64,000 bases of DNA, taken from positions 20,893 to 84,892 of the forward strand of contig JAWQEG010003719.1 in the NCBI GenBank assembly GCA_033782935.1, given 5' to 3'. Source of the DNA: Petrolisthes cinctipes. Taxonomy: Eukaryota > Arthropoda > Malacostraca > Decapoda > Porcellanidae. Position 1 is the first letter of the stretch. Every line of letters begins with the position of its first letter. Of this stretch, positions 12,332-23,080 are shown in pieces. The position numbers and the translations under genes are program-made. Under the pieces are notes generated by a model that searched no databases, was not told where the DNA came from, and worked only from the letters and a program-made list of their open reading frames with translations.

Positions 12332-12743
12332 CCTCCGTGTAAAAGTGGGGAAAATTTGTTTACATTTTTTCACCCTCATTTAAAATAACCACTCCAAATT
12401 AAAACTGAAGTGGGGATTTCTTTTCCTAGTTTGAAAGAATCGATCTACAAAACTATTCAGTGAAATCATCCTCTTGATTAAGGGGACCGAGATTGCCACT
12501 AAACACCACCTATATTGAAAGTTCGTATCGTAGTTCAGTCGGGGGGAATAAAAACCCTCCCATTTCTCGTACACGGCCACAGAGCCCTTTAGGGAGGATT
12601 TTCTGTCTGGTAAATTGGGGGCTACCGATTCTTTAAAATTATGCCAGAAAACAAATAACCTCAATGTTCCTAATGGGGGATCTGTTTCGAGTCTGTTTTA
12701 AAGATTCGTTAGCTTTCAAATGTACCATCAAGAGTATCTCCCC

Positions 12744-12906
12744 TTAATGGTGTGTATAATAGCGTTTGTTATTTTGGAACAACTATATCCTCCAAACTAT
12801 TCCAAGCTACAGGCCACCATTACTTTTGTTAATCTAGTGCTCTTTCTTGGCATTCTTTGGAGGAATCGAGGTGCTCTAATGTACCAAATATATATCATTC
12901 CCTTAA
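12744..12906. mobile_element. TTAA-flanked fold-back MITE
   Basis: 163 bp. TTAA at 12744-12747 and 12903-12906; core TATCCTCCAAAC / TTTGGAGGAATC. Its reverse complement (GGTACATTAGAGCACC...) aligns with the 56-kb copy. Confidence 0.75.
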
Positions 12907-13254
12907 CTCAAATTTGTGTACAATTGTATATAGTATCATTAAAGTTTGTCAACACTAACTACACAACACTCACCCTTTCTCGTCCACTTGTACAGTTGAG
13001 GTAATGTGTGGGTACCGTAGTGTCGAGTTTTATGGAGATATGGGTGTGGGTATGGGGCTCCAGTCTGTCATACATGATTCTCATTTCCATGATCATAACC
13101 ACTGTACCCAAAACACATGTGCTAGTCATATTCCAAAGCCTTGAGCAATCTCTTAATTACGGCTATACTCAGAACAGCTCTGCTCAACTAAGAGGCATAA
13201 CTATTATCCGTTAGGATATTCAATGTCACTTAAACTCCCCTCTAGCACCGATTA

Positions 13255-13550
13255 TTTTTGTGTAGTAAAGGAGATATTCAACTATTCACTTATTTACACT
13301 TAACTAAAGTTTCCTTTTTTTCTACACTCGAGAAGCAATGATTCGTCGTTATTTACACTTACCACGAGCACTTTGATTTTTCCTGCACCAGAGTAGTAAC
13401 ATTCATTTCAGTTACTCAATTCTAGATACACTTAACAGCACTTTACTCTATATTGCACTGGTGAGGCAATAATTTTCTGGACTAGAAAGGCAATAATTTT
13501 CTAAACTAGAAAGGCGATGATCTTTCAATTATTCACTTTTATTCTTCCGA
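13255..13550 (+). repeat. Degenerate tandem repeat, about 65-bp unit
   Basis: Recurring words ttc(a/c)tgcac(t/c)(a/g)gagaagcaatgatt and tatttacactta at 13280, 13325, 13390 and 13455. The last part is a 25-bp sub-repeat, actagaaaggcaataattttct (13464-13520). Confidence 0.55.
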
Positions 13551-16500
13551 TTTTTTCTGCTGCCCAGGACATATTGAACAAACCATCCTGGAGTCCAAAC
13601 AGCAATATCGATTTCCATGTCGCCTTCATAAACAAACTGTCCAAGTCATTTCCCTACACATATAGGCATCTCTCAAGGCAAAAATTTTAATGCAACAGAA
13701 CTCATATATAGACGAAAAATGACTTTGGCCATTTATTTAAGAACGTGACCATATTCACAGTGAAATCACAACTAATTTTGTAATGAAGGTTTTGGCACAC
13801 AACTCTAAAGGCTTCAAACACACAAGAAGATCGCCTTAATGAACAAACGCCACGAGCCCGATTCACTTTGGGGGGATTTTCATACCCTACGTAACAGAAA
13901 TATCACTCATTTCATAGCGATGGCATTACCGACCGATTTACCCTCTTTTCCATTTCGAGGAAGTTGAGGACTAAAGGCATAAGATCAGTTTATAGTCCTC
14001 ATACGTGAAATGAATAGAGGTCCAAAACAATATCCCATTTAGTTTAGAGAATATCTCAAGTCGTATAAAGATAAGTGTGGACGTAGTGTTGAAATGTTGC
14101 TTAATCAAGGTTATTAAATCAGCAAGTCTACCAGAGAAAACAAATACAATTTTAGATGTAGTTCATCCACCCTTAAAATGACTAAGCATAGTGTGGGAGA
14201 ATCGAGCGATATTAATGTGTCTAAACATACAGACACACGTGGGTACTATGACTTTACACGTGGTAATTATAGTGACATCACAGAAAGTAAAAGACTAACA
14301 TCCAGGATATCATGTAAAGGTATTACTAGAGTATAAAAAATGTGCTGTCCAAAACTGAAGACTTTGGAAAGCCGGCCGGAGTTAAAAGTCGTTGCTAATT
14401 ATTAAAAGTCACTACGGGAATATTATCCTAAGATGAGTGAGCTCGTGTCTCCATCCCATCAGCTCGCGACTGTACAACTGTATAAAAAAAACTTACACTA
14501 AACTTCCCACAAGACGGACAATTATTTACAGAGTACCGATAACAAAAACTCACTGTTTAAACCAAGACAACCACCAGCCACCACTGTTGAGTATAAACTG
14601 ACTCCAGCTACGTTCCCAAAGTCCGTCAACACCTCCCATCGCGGTGGTCGACTCACTTACATGAAACGCTGTCCTAAAAACATGTGCTTCGCCTCTTGCT
14701 GTTCGAATGAGGGAAATACAGAGATGGAAGTATAACATGGTGGCAGAGCTCTCTATTGAAGTGAAGAACCAGTCACGCTACGAAAACACTCCCACACAAC
14801 ACACATCACACAAGTACTGTACACTTCTCCACATACACATGCGTACACTCACTCAACAATTTCATCGCCTTAATGACCATTACGAAGTCGATAGGCGTTA
14901 AGCCCAAATAACTAACCAACCAACCAACGTTACACTCCTCTCCTCCCTTTCTAAAGCTGGTATCACACGGGCCTAGTTTCCTCCTTGGAGGAGTCCTATG
15001 AGCAATCTTAAGGCTTCCTACATCCTCCAACCCTTTTTATTAAGAGGTATTGAAGAAAATGACGAATCAATGCGAGGCAAAGAAAAAGTTTAAAACGAGG
15101 AAGGTTCATCAGTATTGTATGGTAAAATTGAACATAAATGAGGGTTACAGTCTAATTACACGCAAAATAAAGCTTCGTAGGCTGATATATTTATAAGGTA
15201 TATTCAGTATTAATTTAATATATAAGCATATTATCCTCCCATTCAAAGTGTAAAACCAAAATGACTCGCATCGTGACATTATGTAAAACAGTGACTGCTG
15301 CGACCTTTCCTATCTTGTTAATTTAGTTCAAGTTAGCACAATCCTGTTTAAAGCATCATGGCAACACTATAATGTGCATTGCCAAAACACACCTTATTAA
15401 ATAACGATTACATTTCCTTTAGTATTACATGCTTTTGATACCCAATACTAATATACAAATATATATGAATGAATAAATATACTGTATAATTATAATATAT
15501 ATGATAAATGCCTGGTGAATAATCATATATTCCAAGCGAGACCTAGTAATTAATGTTGGCAATCTGAATAATGTATTCACTGTCTCATCCAATGGTTAGT
15601 GAAGCTCCTGACCATAATAAGAATGTTCCTCACCTCTGCTTAGTCAAGGTGTGGTAGAAACTGTGGATCGAGGCTGTACATTATTCTTGGCCTTCCAGTA
15701 ACACTCTGATATTCACAAGTAGATAGTGCTTGAAGTTGTATTGTGATAAAATGGTGGAGCACTATAAACTTTAGCTCAAATTACGCGCTTATCAGAACTC
15801 TCTCTCATTTGGCCCACCACAAAAAAAGTATAACGGAGTGAATTTCTGATTGGCTAAAACCATATGAACACTATAGACTGTTCGAGCGAACCAAAATATC
15901 ATAAATTACATACTCGTAAATATCTCACTCCATAATAATTGTGATGACAAGGGCAGGTCAACTTTTCGGATATTTACTTGCGTCCATCCTGTTCTCATTC
16001 TCCCTCTGCCAAAGAAAAGGAGAATGGGAAGGGTTGAAAAAAAAAAAGAATGGGAAGGATTAGAAGGAGAATGGGAAGGGCTAAAGAAGAAAGGAAAGTA
16101 ATGAGGATTTTATGTCCGACTTAAATATTTACTATGAAATCTAATACGATAACCCAAACATCACGACAACCAATTATATGTGGGCCCAGGGGGGCTGACT
16201 TTATTCTCTGTGAATATTAGTTATCCCCCACAGGGCTAGAATAAAGATTCTAGTAGGATCTGGTCACTTTCTAGTGGATTTGACGAGATCTGCCCTCACG
16301 GATTAAAAACCCACGTGAGGTGTACTGCAATCGGAGGCTCCTTTTTTTTTCATTGCTGTGTGGACCGCCAGCACACAGGGGTTCTTGTGGTAATGTGGAC
16401 TTGGGCCCACAGCACTGGCTGTGGGATCAATGACTTTCTCCCCAATCTCCCTGGTGGTCGGAGGCCCCCAGACTCCCTGGTCCAGTAAGCTCTGGTCCCA

Positions 16501-17335
16501 TTTCCCTGGGATGTGCTTCAGTAGCCCAGGCATATAGGGCCAGCCCCTCCTTTATTTTAATTTGTTTTTTCACTGCGGCCAGAGCGTACCGGGGGTCTGT
16601 GGGGCAGGAGGCCATTCTGCCCTGGGAGAACCACCACCACCACCACCACCAATTATCTGTTGCTTTAGCCTCATGTCGTATGTGCTGAAAAGCAAAACTA
16701 GTATAAATGCACTGTACCGAGTTAAGCATATAATTATGCCATGTAGCCCAATGAAGTTATAGACGTGTGTGTGTGTTGTTGAAATTAATTAAATAGAATC
16801 AAATGGGCTAATCACTGCACCAAACTGCTGCCACTCTAGTTCTATAAATATGAAATTAGTTGGGAAATAATTTGTCCTAGCTGGGTACAAGATATCTCTA
16901 CCGTAATATCACAACTCCAAACACAGTCTCCTGGCTGAGTGATATAGTTTGCATCTCTCTGATAAGTCTGGTTTCCACAACTGTATTGTATACGGAGGTT
17001 CGCATTGGGGGACAAGGGAAGGTAATTGCCCCTACCCCTTGAAATATTCTAGCAAGTCCCTATTTGAAGTGTGTAATTTGTTATGATAAAACTTCACATA
17101 TAGTGCCATAACTCAGCCTTATTGACACCACTAGGAAGTGCATGGGAAAATATATAAAAGATAAAAACATTAAACTACACGTACTGTATGGTAGGCCCTT
17201 GATATAAGATCATCAAATTTTGCACAATTTTTTCAACAGTCTCATTTAATCCCTTTGTCTATTTGGTGATGAATAACAGAAGCCTTGGAAAACATTTGGT
17301 GGTCTTCAATGAAGGACTGGGTGTAATATGAAGAG
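13551..17335. other. Intergenic DNA with one GC-rich island
   Basis: Mostly AT-rich without coding signal. 16180..16640 is G/C-rich (gggcccaggggggctg, ccctggtccagtaagc, a CCA run at 16626-16650) and may be an old element; I could not classify it. 16015-16090 has three gagaatgggaaggg units. Confidence 0.45.
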
Positions 17336-17540
17336 GTGGATACAATTATATATTCATTATATAATTATATTGGGTCTACAGTAAGTATAATTTCCTTTCC
17401 CCCTCCCCCCACAAAAATTCCAGAGGAAGTCCCTACAAGTGGAAGGAGCATCTCACTAAGGTTGCAAGCCAAGCAACTTTGCACAAGTTCAAGGTTTTTT
17501 GGTGAACAAGTTGTATCCTAAGTGAACCATGTCATGACTG

Positions 17541-18090
17541 TGTAGTGGACAACGAGTACTCCACGTCATATACAACTGCGCATCTCGGCCCTCACCTGTC
17601 GGACGCCAGCCACACCAGCGCGCGCAGCCTCACCCCGCTCCGGACGGTATAAACGGAGCCAGAACCACACTCAAAAGGTCACTCACCGGTAGCAGCTCCT
17701 CTGGACAACTCCACCTGTCCGCTTCACCCCACTACGCTCCAGTTCCAGCCTGCCTCTCTCTTCAGTTCCTGCCTGCAGCCCACTACAGCCTACTAGCAGT
17801 CCACCACTCTCCGACGCCTCTGCCTGCCCGTCACTACTACCTGCCGCCTGCAGTGCACATACCTGCTCGCCATAGCGCCTACCTGCAGCCACCGTACCTG
17901 TCCAGCTGCCCAGCCTACTGAAGTGCTCGCTATCCACACTTACCTTAACCCCGGCTCCCTGGAGTCTAGAGAAGAGTGTACCACACAATACAACACACTG
18001 TATAGACATACCCAATAAACCCAATGTAATTCCTTGCGAGTTTGGTGCAGCCCCAGGTAGTAACCGCCTAGACTCTAGAGAGACGTTACA
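17541..18090 (+). mobile_element. Solo LTR of a retrotransposon
   Basis: 550-bp unit starting TGTAGTGG and ending GTTACA (TGTA...TACA ends), flanked by a 4-bp direct repeat ACTG at 17537-17540 and 18091-18094, as made by Ty3/gypsy or BEL integrases. Inside are a TATAAA at 17648-17653 and an AATAAA at 18014-18019 in the order of a U3-R-U5 LTR on the plus strand. It is much more GC- and C-rich than its surroundings. No gag/pol sequence or second LTR lies nearby, so it is a solo LTR left by recombination. Open frames across it are chance. Family not identified. Confidence 0.75.
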
Positions 18091-18094
18091 ACTG

Positions 18095-18970
18095 CTTTAG
18101 TGACACCTGGTCCTGATTGTTATAATGAACTACAGTATACACCAAGGGTGGGACTCTCCTCTATAGAGGGTAAGTAGACGAGCTAGCAGATTCAGGAGAT
18201 ACTGTAGGTTCTTAGTGCCTCCTTAAAGAAAGGCAAACACTATCAGACAAGTATCCTTTTCTATATAATTCTTCTACCTTAATCTAGAGCCTATGAATAC
18301 TCAATCTTTTATTTACACAACTGGAATACTATGAAACTGTTTCACTCCATGAAGTTTTTTCTTCCAACTACCATCTTTACACTTTCAAATGCAGAATGGC
18401 ATGGCAACTGAAACTAACTGGCCCATGCATGCACTTATTTCTCTTAATCTTTGTGAATGGTTCTATATGGAACCCAAAAACCCTTAGTTAAACTTCTTCA
18501 ACTGACAATATAAAAAGATTATCACACAGGGAATACTTTTCATCATGACACATGCATCCCTTGAATTTTCCAGCACCATACTGTACTGTGCTTTACAGAA
18601 AACTATTTCAAAGTGAATACCCACTACCACACTATAAGACTAGTGTTGCACTAGAATAAGAACAACAGTGGCTGTACACTACACAGCGAAGGTTTCCATC
18701 ACTACAACCATCAAAGGGATGGACACAATTTTATGTGACTGGATGCTATTAAATTAGGTGAACTCATACATTTCGGTATTTTGTGGAGTATGTGTATCTG
18801 AATGTATGTTAAGAATACAAAAGTTAAATACATACAGCAACTCTTTTTATTTTAAAGAAACAGTATAAACTGGAATGCAGGAACATCTGAAAAGAGATAG
18901 TATGATTATCAGTACTGTATATTAAATGAAAGACAAAGTTACAAGTAAAAATTACCATTTTACACTCCAT
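18095..18970. other. AT-rich intergenic DNA
   Basis: Nothing recognised. Confidence 0.5.
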
Positions 18971-18974
18971 ATTA

Positions 18975-19360
18975 ATGAAAGCAGAGGATGGTACCATGTT
19001 GGTTGAGAAGAAGGCAGTTGAGAGGAGATGGGCCGAGTATTTTGAGAGATTGCATTCAGCAGATAGAGAAGCTGAGATTGTTGTGTTTGGAAGGGGAAAT
19101 GGAGTAAACAGGTTGGAGGGATTAAATGGGGAGCCGATAAGAAAGAAAGAGGTGGAGGAGGCAGTGAGAGAGATGAAAACAGGGAAAGCTTCAGGTTTGA
19201 ATGGATACGCTGTAGGGATTGGGGGGTCGAGATGTGGAGTGTGTGTGTGTGCGGGGAAGGGGGGGGGGGAGTTCTATGTTTGGGCATTTTGTTTCGGAGG
19301 GTGTGCGACGTGACAAGGTTACCTCCAGCGTGGAGAGGAAGGCCTGATATATGTACCGGT
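18975..19360 (+). mobile_element. Non-LTR retrotransposon fragment (start of reverse transcriptase)
   Basis: An open frame of about 80 codons reads GTMLVEKKAVERRWAEYFERL and then KKEVEEAVREMKTGKASGLNG. This is the segment just before and at the beginning of LINE reverse transcriptase (motif EVxxAxxxMKxGKAxGxDG). After an internal deletion another frame gives VCDVTRLPPAWR, resembling the xVPxxWR block. GlyAsn replaces the usual GlyAsp in the GxDG position, and the element is cut at both ends. A dead fragment. Confidence 0.75.
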
Positions 19361-20071
19361 ATGTATGTATTAACCTGGCGAAATGTACATGTTGTCTTAC
19401 TATTTTTCTTATCTTTTTCTGTAAATGTAATGCAAGCCATGACAAAATACACCAATTATTTAAACAAACAGGTACTTATCTGCAACTAAGAGTACTGAAC
19501 TGTATATGAAACTTGTATTTTTAAGGTATTATCATATAGAAGGGAATCGATACACTTTTGCTATCTGGAAAAATTTCTCCGAGAAAAAACATACTGTATA
19601 TAGCTCACTCAAACCTACCAGTATACTGTGCAGTATCAGTTTAAACCATTTTATGAGTATGTGGTACCATACTTGGGCTATAGACTCCAAAGCATGGTAA
19701 AGTACGCAACCTGGCATCATGATATACCCAAGCTCTAAATGCATATTTTCTTCTAATTTAAAGCAAGGTATCTCCAGATATTTACAATATTCAATAGTAG
19801 AACAGCAGCAAATGTCCTCATAACTCTATCGGCATGGAACTGTCTATACACAAATAAATACAGACCTAAGTGTAATTCTAAATTATAAAACTGAAAGTAT
19901 ATACAGTAATATATTAATATATATACCAGTACAGATATAGTCCTAAATTAAGTCTTAAAAAAAAATAAAAAAAATACAAGAAATAGGTTTTAGCGGTGTA
20001 CCAGATGACAAAATGTGAGTCATACAAACTTCTTACCTTATATATCTATTCATTCGTGCCATGATCTGTTG
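19361..20071. other. TMEM258 3' flank
   Basis: AT-rich. The 3'UTR of TMEM258 should lie in its upper part. On the minus strand an AATAAA occurs near 20046 (plus-strand tatt/ttcatt context is poor), so no poly(A) site could be fixed. Confidence 0.4.
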
Positions 20072-20524
20072 TCACACATATATCCCAACCCATAACAGCA
20101 AGAAAAGGATGCCAAATCCCATAAATACAGAGGCAACCAAGGCAATCAGGCACTCCTGTGGACAATATATAAATTAAAACAAAATCATACTTACAAAAGT
20201 TAGAATGATACATGTTCAATAAATATGAGAATCCTGATTTTCATTTAATATATTCACTGATAATGACTACTCCCAGTATATAACAAATATAATATTGTCT
20301 TCTCCACCCAATTATCACCGTACAAAATCAGAAAGTGATGGAATAAACAAAAATAGTCCTCAGCTAACCTTGAAGAAGTCCCTGGTGAGCTTGGTTGACG
20401 TAACTTCGTATACAAAGAACCAAGCAGTGAAGAGGACGCCAATACTCATGAGGACCAGTGTAAGGTGAGGGTAGATGGCAGGGTTCACCGGTGACACATA
20501 CCTCGACATTGATTCCAGGCCCAC
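20072..20524 (-). CDS. TMEM258: TMEM258, ER oligosaccharyltransferase subunit (last two coding exons)
   Basis: Small two-pass ER membrane protein, a subunit of the oligosaccharyltransferase that transfers N-glycans. Exon 20369-20524 (acceptor TTTCAG, donor GTTAGC) encodes [16 protein letters not shown] then [20 protein letters not shown] and [15 protein letters not shown]. Exon 20072-20155 (acceptor TCCACAG) encodes [19 protein letters not shown] and LLWVGIYV, then stop. These match vertebrate TMEM258 (MSRYTSPVNPAVFPHL..., [23 protein letters not shown]) nearly residue for residue, with two hydrophobic helices. Counting from the internal Met (20507-20509) gives 74 aa. Human TMEM258 has five residues before that Met, so an upstream exon supplying a start in phase with VGLES is probable; I could not identify it. 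The intron is 213 nt. Confidence 0.95.
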
Positions 20525-20898
20525 CTGAAATTGCAACAGAAATGAAGACTGGGTAAACCTTCAGTTTCATTCACTCATAGAATTCTATCCTATCTCCAGC
20601 ACTGATACCTTGCTCCCTCTAGAAAATCCCCTTAGGAGATGGTCATACCAGAAGTCTCCTGTTCTCTCTGATCCAATAATCCCTCTGTACTTCATAAATA
20701 CCTCCCTCCGGTCCCATTCTTCTTTCTTACGTAGCCTATTCGTCCACCTTCTTCATCGATCATGTGGTTTTATAAGAAAAAATCACATACCAAGTGCCAG
20801 GTAGCTTGCCATGCACTTTGACACGGCGGCATTCATCAATATAATTGCCATTTTTTCTTGTAATTCTCTCATCATTTTTTGTCAATCCTCTCTGTCAG

Positions 20899-21072
20899 TT
20901 ATAAAGGGGATAGTATACTTTTGATAGATTGGAGTGCCTTGACTCCTCCAAAGTTTGCCAGGAAACAGACCCAGATGAAGGAAAAATAATGGTATCCTGT
21001 TGCCTAGAACAGTTTGGAGGAATCAGTTGCTCCAGATTTACCACCCAAAACAATATGCTATATATCCCCGTA
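20899..21072. mobile_element. Fold-back MITE of the same family
   Basis: Core TTGACTCCTCCAAAG ... GTTTGGAGGAATCAG and outer arms GGGGATAGTATAC / the inverse of gctatatatcccc. The target is degraded (TATAA on the left). Lies upstream of TMEM258. Confidence 0.65.
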
Positions 21073-21364
21073 ACTACACAAATCCAAACCTCAACCTAAT
21101 ATCACTGGTGGGTGTGCTACAACAGGCCAAAAGCTGAATTACTTTACAAATTAATCTCAAGTGTTAGTACAAGCTTGGGTTGAGGTTTGGGACAAAGTTA
21201 GGTCAGTTACGAAAACAACCAAAAATCACCAAACGTTACAAATAATAATATATGCTGTACTGTACTGTACTTTACCCCACTTCGCTAAATAATACACTTG
21301 TCTCAAACACACACACACACATACTGCATGTAACTCAGTAAACTTCAAATACTCATTATAATAC

Positions 21365-21495
21365 AGAAAAAAAAAAAAAAATTAATACATGAATAAAGAT
21401 AAATAAATACATGAATTAAAAAAAAAAAAAAAAAATACCGGTTAAAAAAAAATACGGTGTAAAAAAAAAATACGGTTAATAAAAAAAAAAAGGTA
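21365..21495. repeat. A-rich tract with AAATACGGT units
   Basis: Poly(A) runs separated by taccggtt, tacggtgt and tacggtta: four short units. Confidence 0.8.
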
Positions 21496-21615
21496 TGGCA
21501 AGGAGGAAGACGAAGTGGACTACCGGTACCATACCATTTTGGCTAATACTAAAAGTACCAAACACACGTAGCCTATGGTACCTTGGCCTGTATGCAAAGA
21601 CATCCGTGGTGAATA

Positions 21616-21735
21616 TATTGGCGTGGTGGCGGTACGATGGCCCTGTTGTTTGTCTTTGGTGTCATTGTATCAATACCCACCACGCCATCATATACACAAA
21701 GAATGTTCGGTATTATTCAAGTGTTTTTCCAATCA
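21616..21735. repeat. Dispersed palindromic repeat, copy A
   Basis: TTGGCGTGGTGGCGGTAC ... ATACCCACCACGCCA. Aligned through GTACGATGGC(C/T)CT...TTGTCT(T/A)TGG(T/A)GTCAT with copy B at 37872..37975. Confidence 0.55.
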
Positions 21736-21859
21736 CTACCATCAATTCTTTTTTGTCAAATACATTTCTTAATACAATAGGTTATTTCCGTCGCAAATGC
21801 ATAGATTTCGTAATACAACTACCCTTCATTGATTCAATTTTCCTTAATCCGCTGTGTGT

Positions 21860-21955
21860 ACAGCGGCCATATTGGTGCAGACGGCCAATCAGCGTTATTG
21901 ATTAATGAGCCTCAATTTCAACAGCCAATCAGTGTGCTTGATTAATTACAATGGC
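21860..21955 (-). promoter_or_regulatory. Candidate TMEM258 upstream promoter (paired CCAAT boxes)
   Basis: Two CCAATCAG motifs at 21885-21892 and 21925-21932 lie 40 bp apart, each followed by TTGATTAAT, with a CCAATATGGC (minus) site near 21866. CCAAT pairs typify housekeeping promoters. The site is about 1.4 kb upstream of the first recognised TMEM258 exon. Assignment to that gene is inference. Confidence 0.3.
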
Positions 21956-22505
21956 TTTCCTTTGTACTGAGTGTCTGTCTGTCCCCGAATGTTTTCTTCA
22001 TTGCTGTTATGAGAATAACGAAGCCAGTTTAGACCTTTTATGTGTCTACAGAGTATAACCGACGTCAGTGAACTGCTCCACGCGTAATAAGGCCTGTATT
22101 TACCGCCACTTTTGAATAAAAAGGTACCGTAATACCAATTCAAGATGGCCACCGAGTGTTTACATCATCCCGGTAGACTACTAAGGTTAGCCCTCGGTAG
22201 TCTACCCCGGTTAGGTCCCGGTAGTTTGCCGCGGTCCTGATTAGATTAGGTTAGGTTAGGTGAGGTTTACCTAATTCTATTTGATGCATTTAAGTGTTTT
22301 TCAGATGAATCTGTAGTTCATACCTGGCGAAAATTAGTGTTTTCAGAGATACCGTGATATCTCCAAAAACATTCATTTGCGACAGATGTGAACAACAGAT
22401 TCGTTAAAAACAAGCAATTAAACATTGCATATCTCGAAAACGGGGCATCTCAGAGAGAAACACCATAAGTTAGATGAAAAGTGTCTTGGAATGGTCCAAA
22501 ATAGG

Positions 22506-22850
22506 GTATTTATTGAAAGAATTACCGTTTTATAGCAGTGTTGCCAGATCCGGCTGCGTCCCAGTATTTTACCCCTGTCATTTATTGTACTTTATCACGA
22601 TTATTTCCCGGTAGTTTGCCCAGGTTAGGTCCCGGTAGTCTGATACGGTCTAGGTTAGGTTAGGTTAGGTCAGGTCAGGTAAGGTCAGGCTAATTTCAAA
22701 ATGCCCCATTTGAATATGCCCTATCTTGGAAATGGGGCATCTGCGGAGGAAATGCCATAGAAGAAACTAGTCTTAGAATGGTCTAAATAAGTGGGTAATG
22801 AAGTTAGAAAAAACGTACGCAATAACGGTAATTCATTCAATATTTACCCA
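22506..22850. mobile_element. Inverted-repeat element carrying TTAGG units
   Basis: Ends GGTATTTATTGAAAGAATTACC / the inverse of GGTAATTCATTCAATATTTACC, about 345 bp. It contains GTGTTGCCAGATCCGGCT, CCCGGTAGTTTGCCCAGG, then TTAGG-type repeats (22649-22690), then ATGGGGCATCTGCGGAGG. A degraded neighbour of the same type precedes it at 22160..22505. Confidence 0.65.
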
Positions 22851-22927
22851 AAATAGTGGGTAATGATACTAACGTTAAAGTATACAATGTAGTGAACTCA
22901 GTACTTATGTACTAATACCTTATAATC

Positions 22928-23080
22928 GAGTGGAGATACGTTTATCAAAAGGACCCATGATAAAATAACAACCACAACCACATAATATTATTTTTATTGT
23001 TGTAGAGTGGAGATAGGTTTATCAAAAGGACTCATGATAAAATGACAACCACAACCACAATTATATTACTATTACTTATA
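22928..23080 (+). repeat. 77-bp tandem duplication
   Basis: GAGTGGAGATACGTTTATC...AAAATAACAACCACAACCAC recurs 77 bp later with few changes (GAGTGGAGATAGGTTTATC). Confidence 0.85.

Noticed and set aside
17683..18024. 113-codon minus-strand frame
   Set aside because: Lies wholly within the LTR, antisense, with no family resemblance.
22241..22690. Telomere or chromosome end
   Set aside because: TTAGG units are few, interrupted, in both orientations in this window and embedded in a dispersed repeat.
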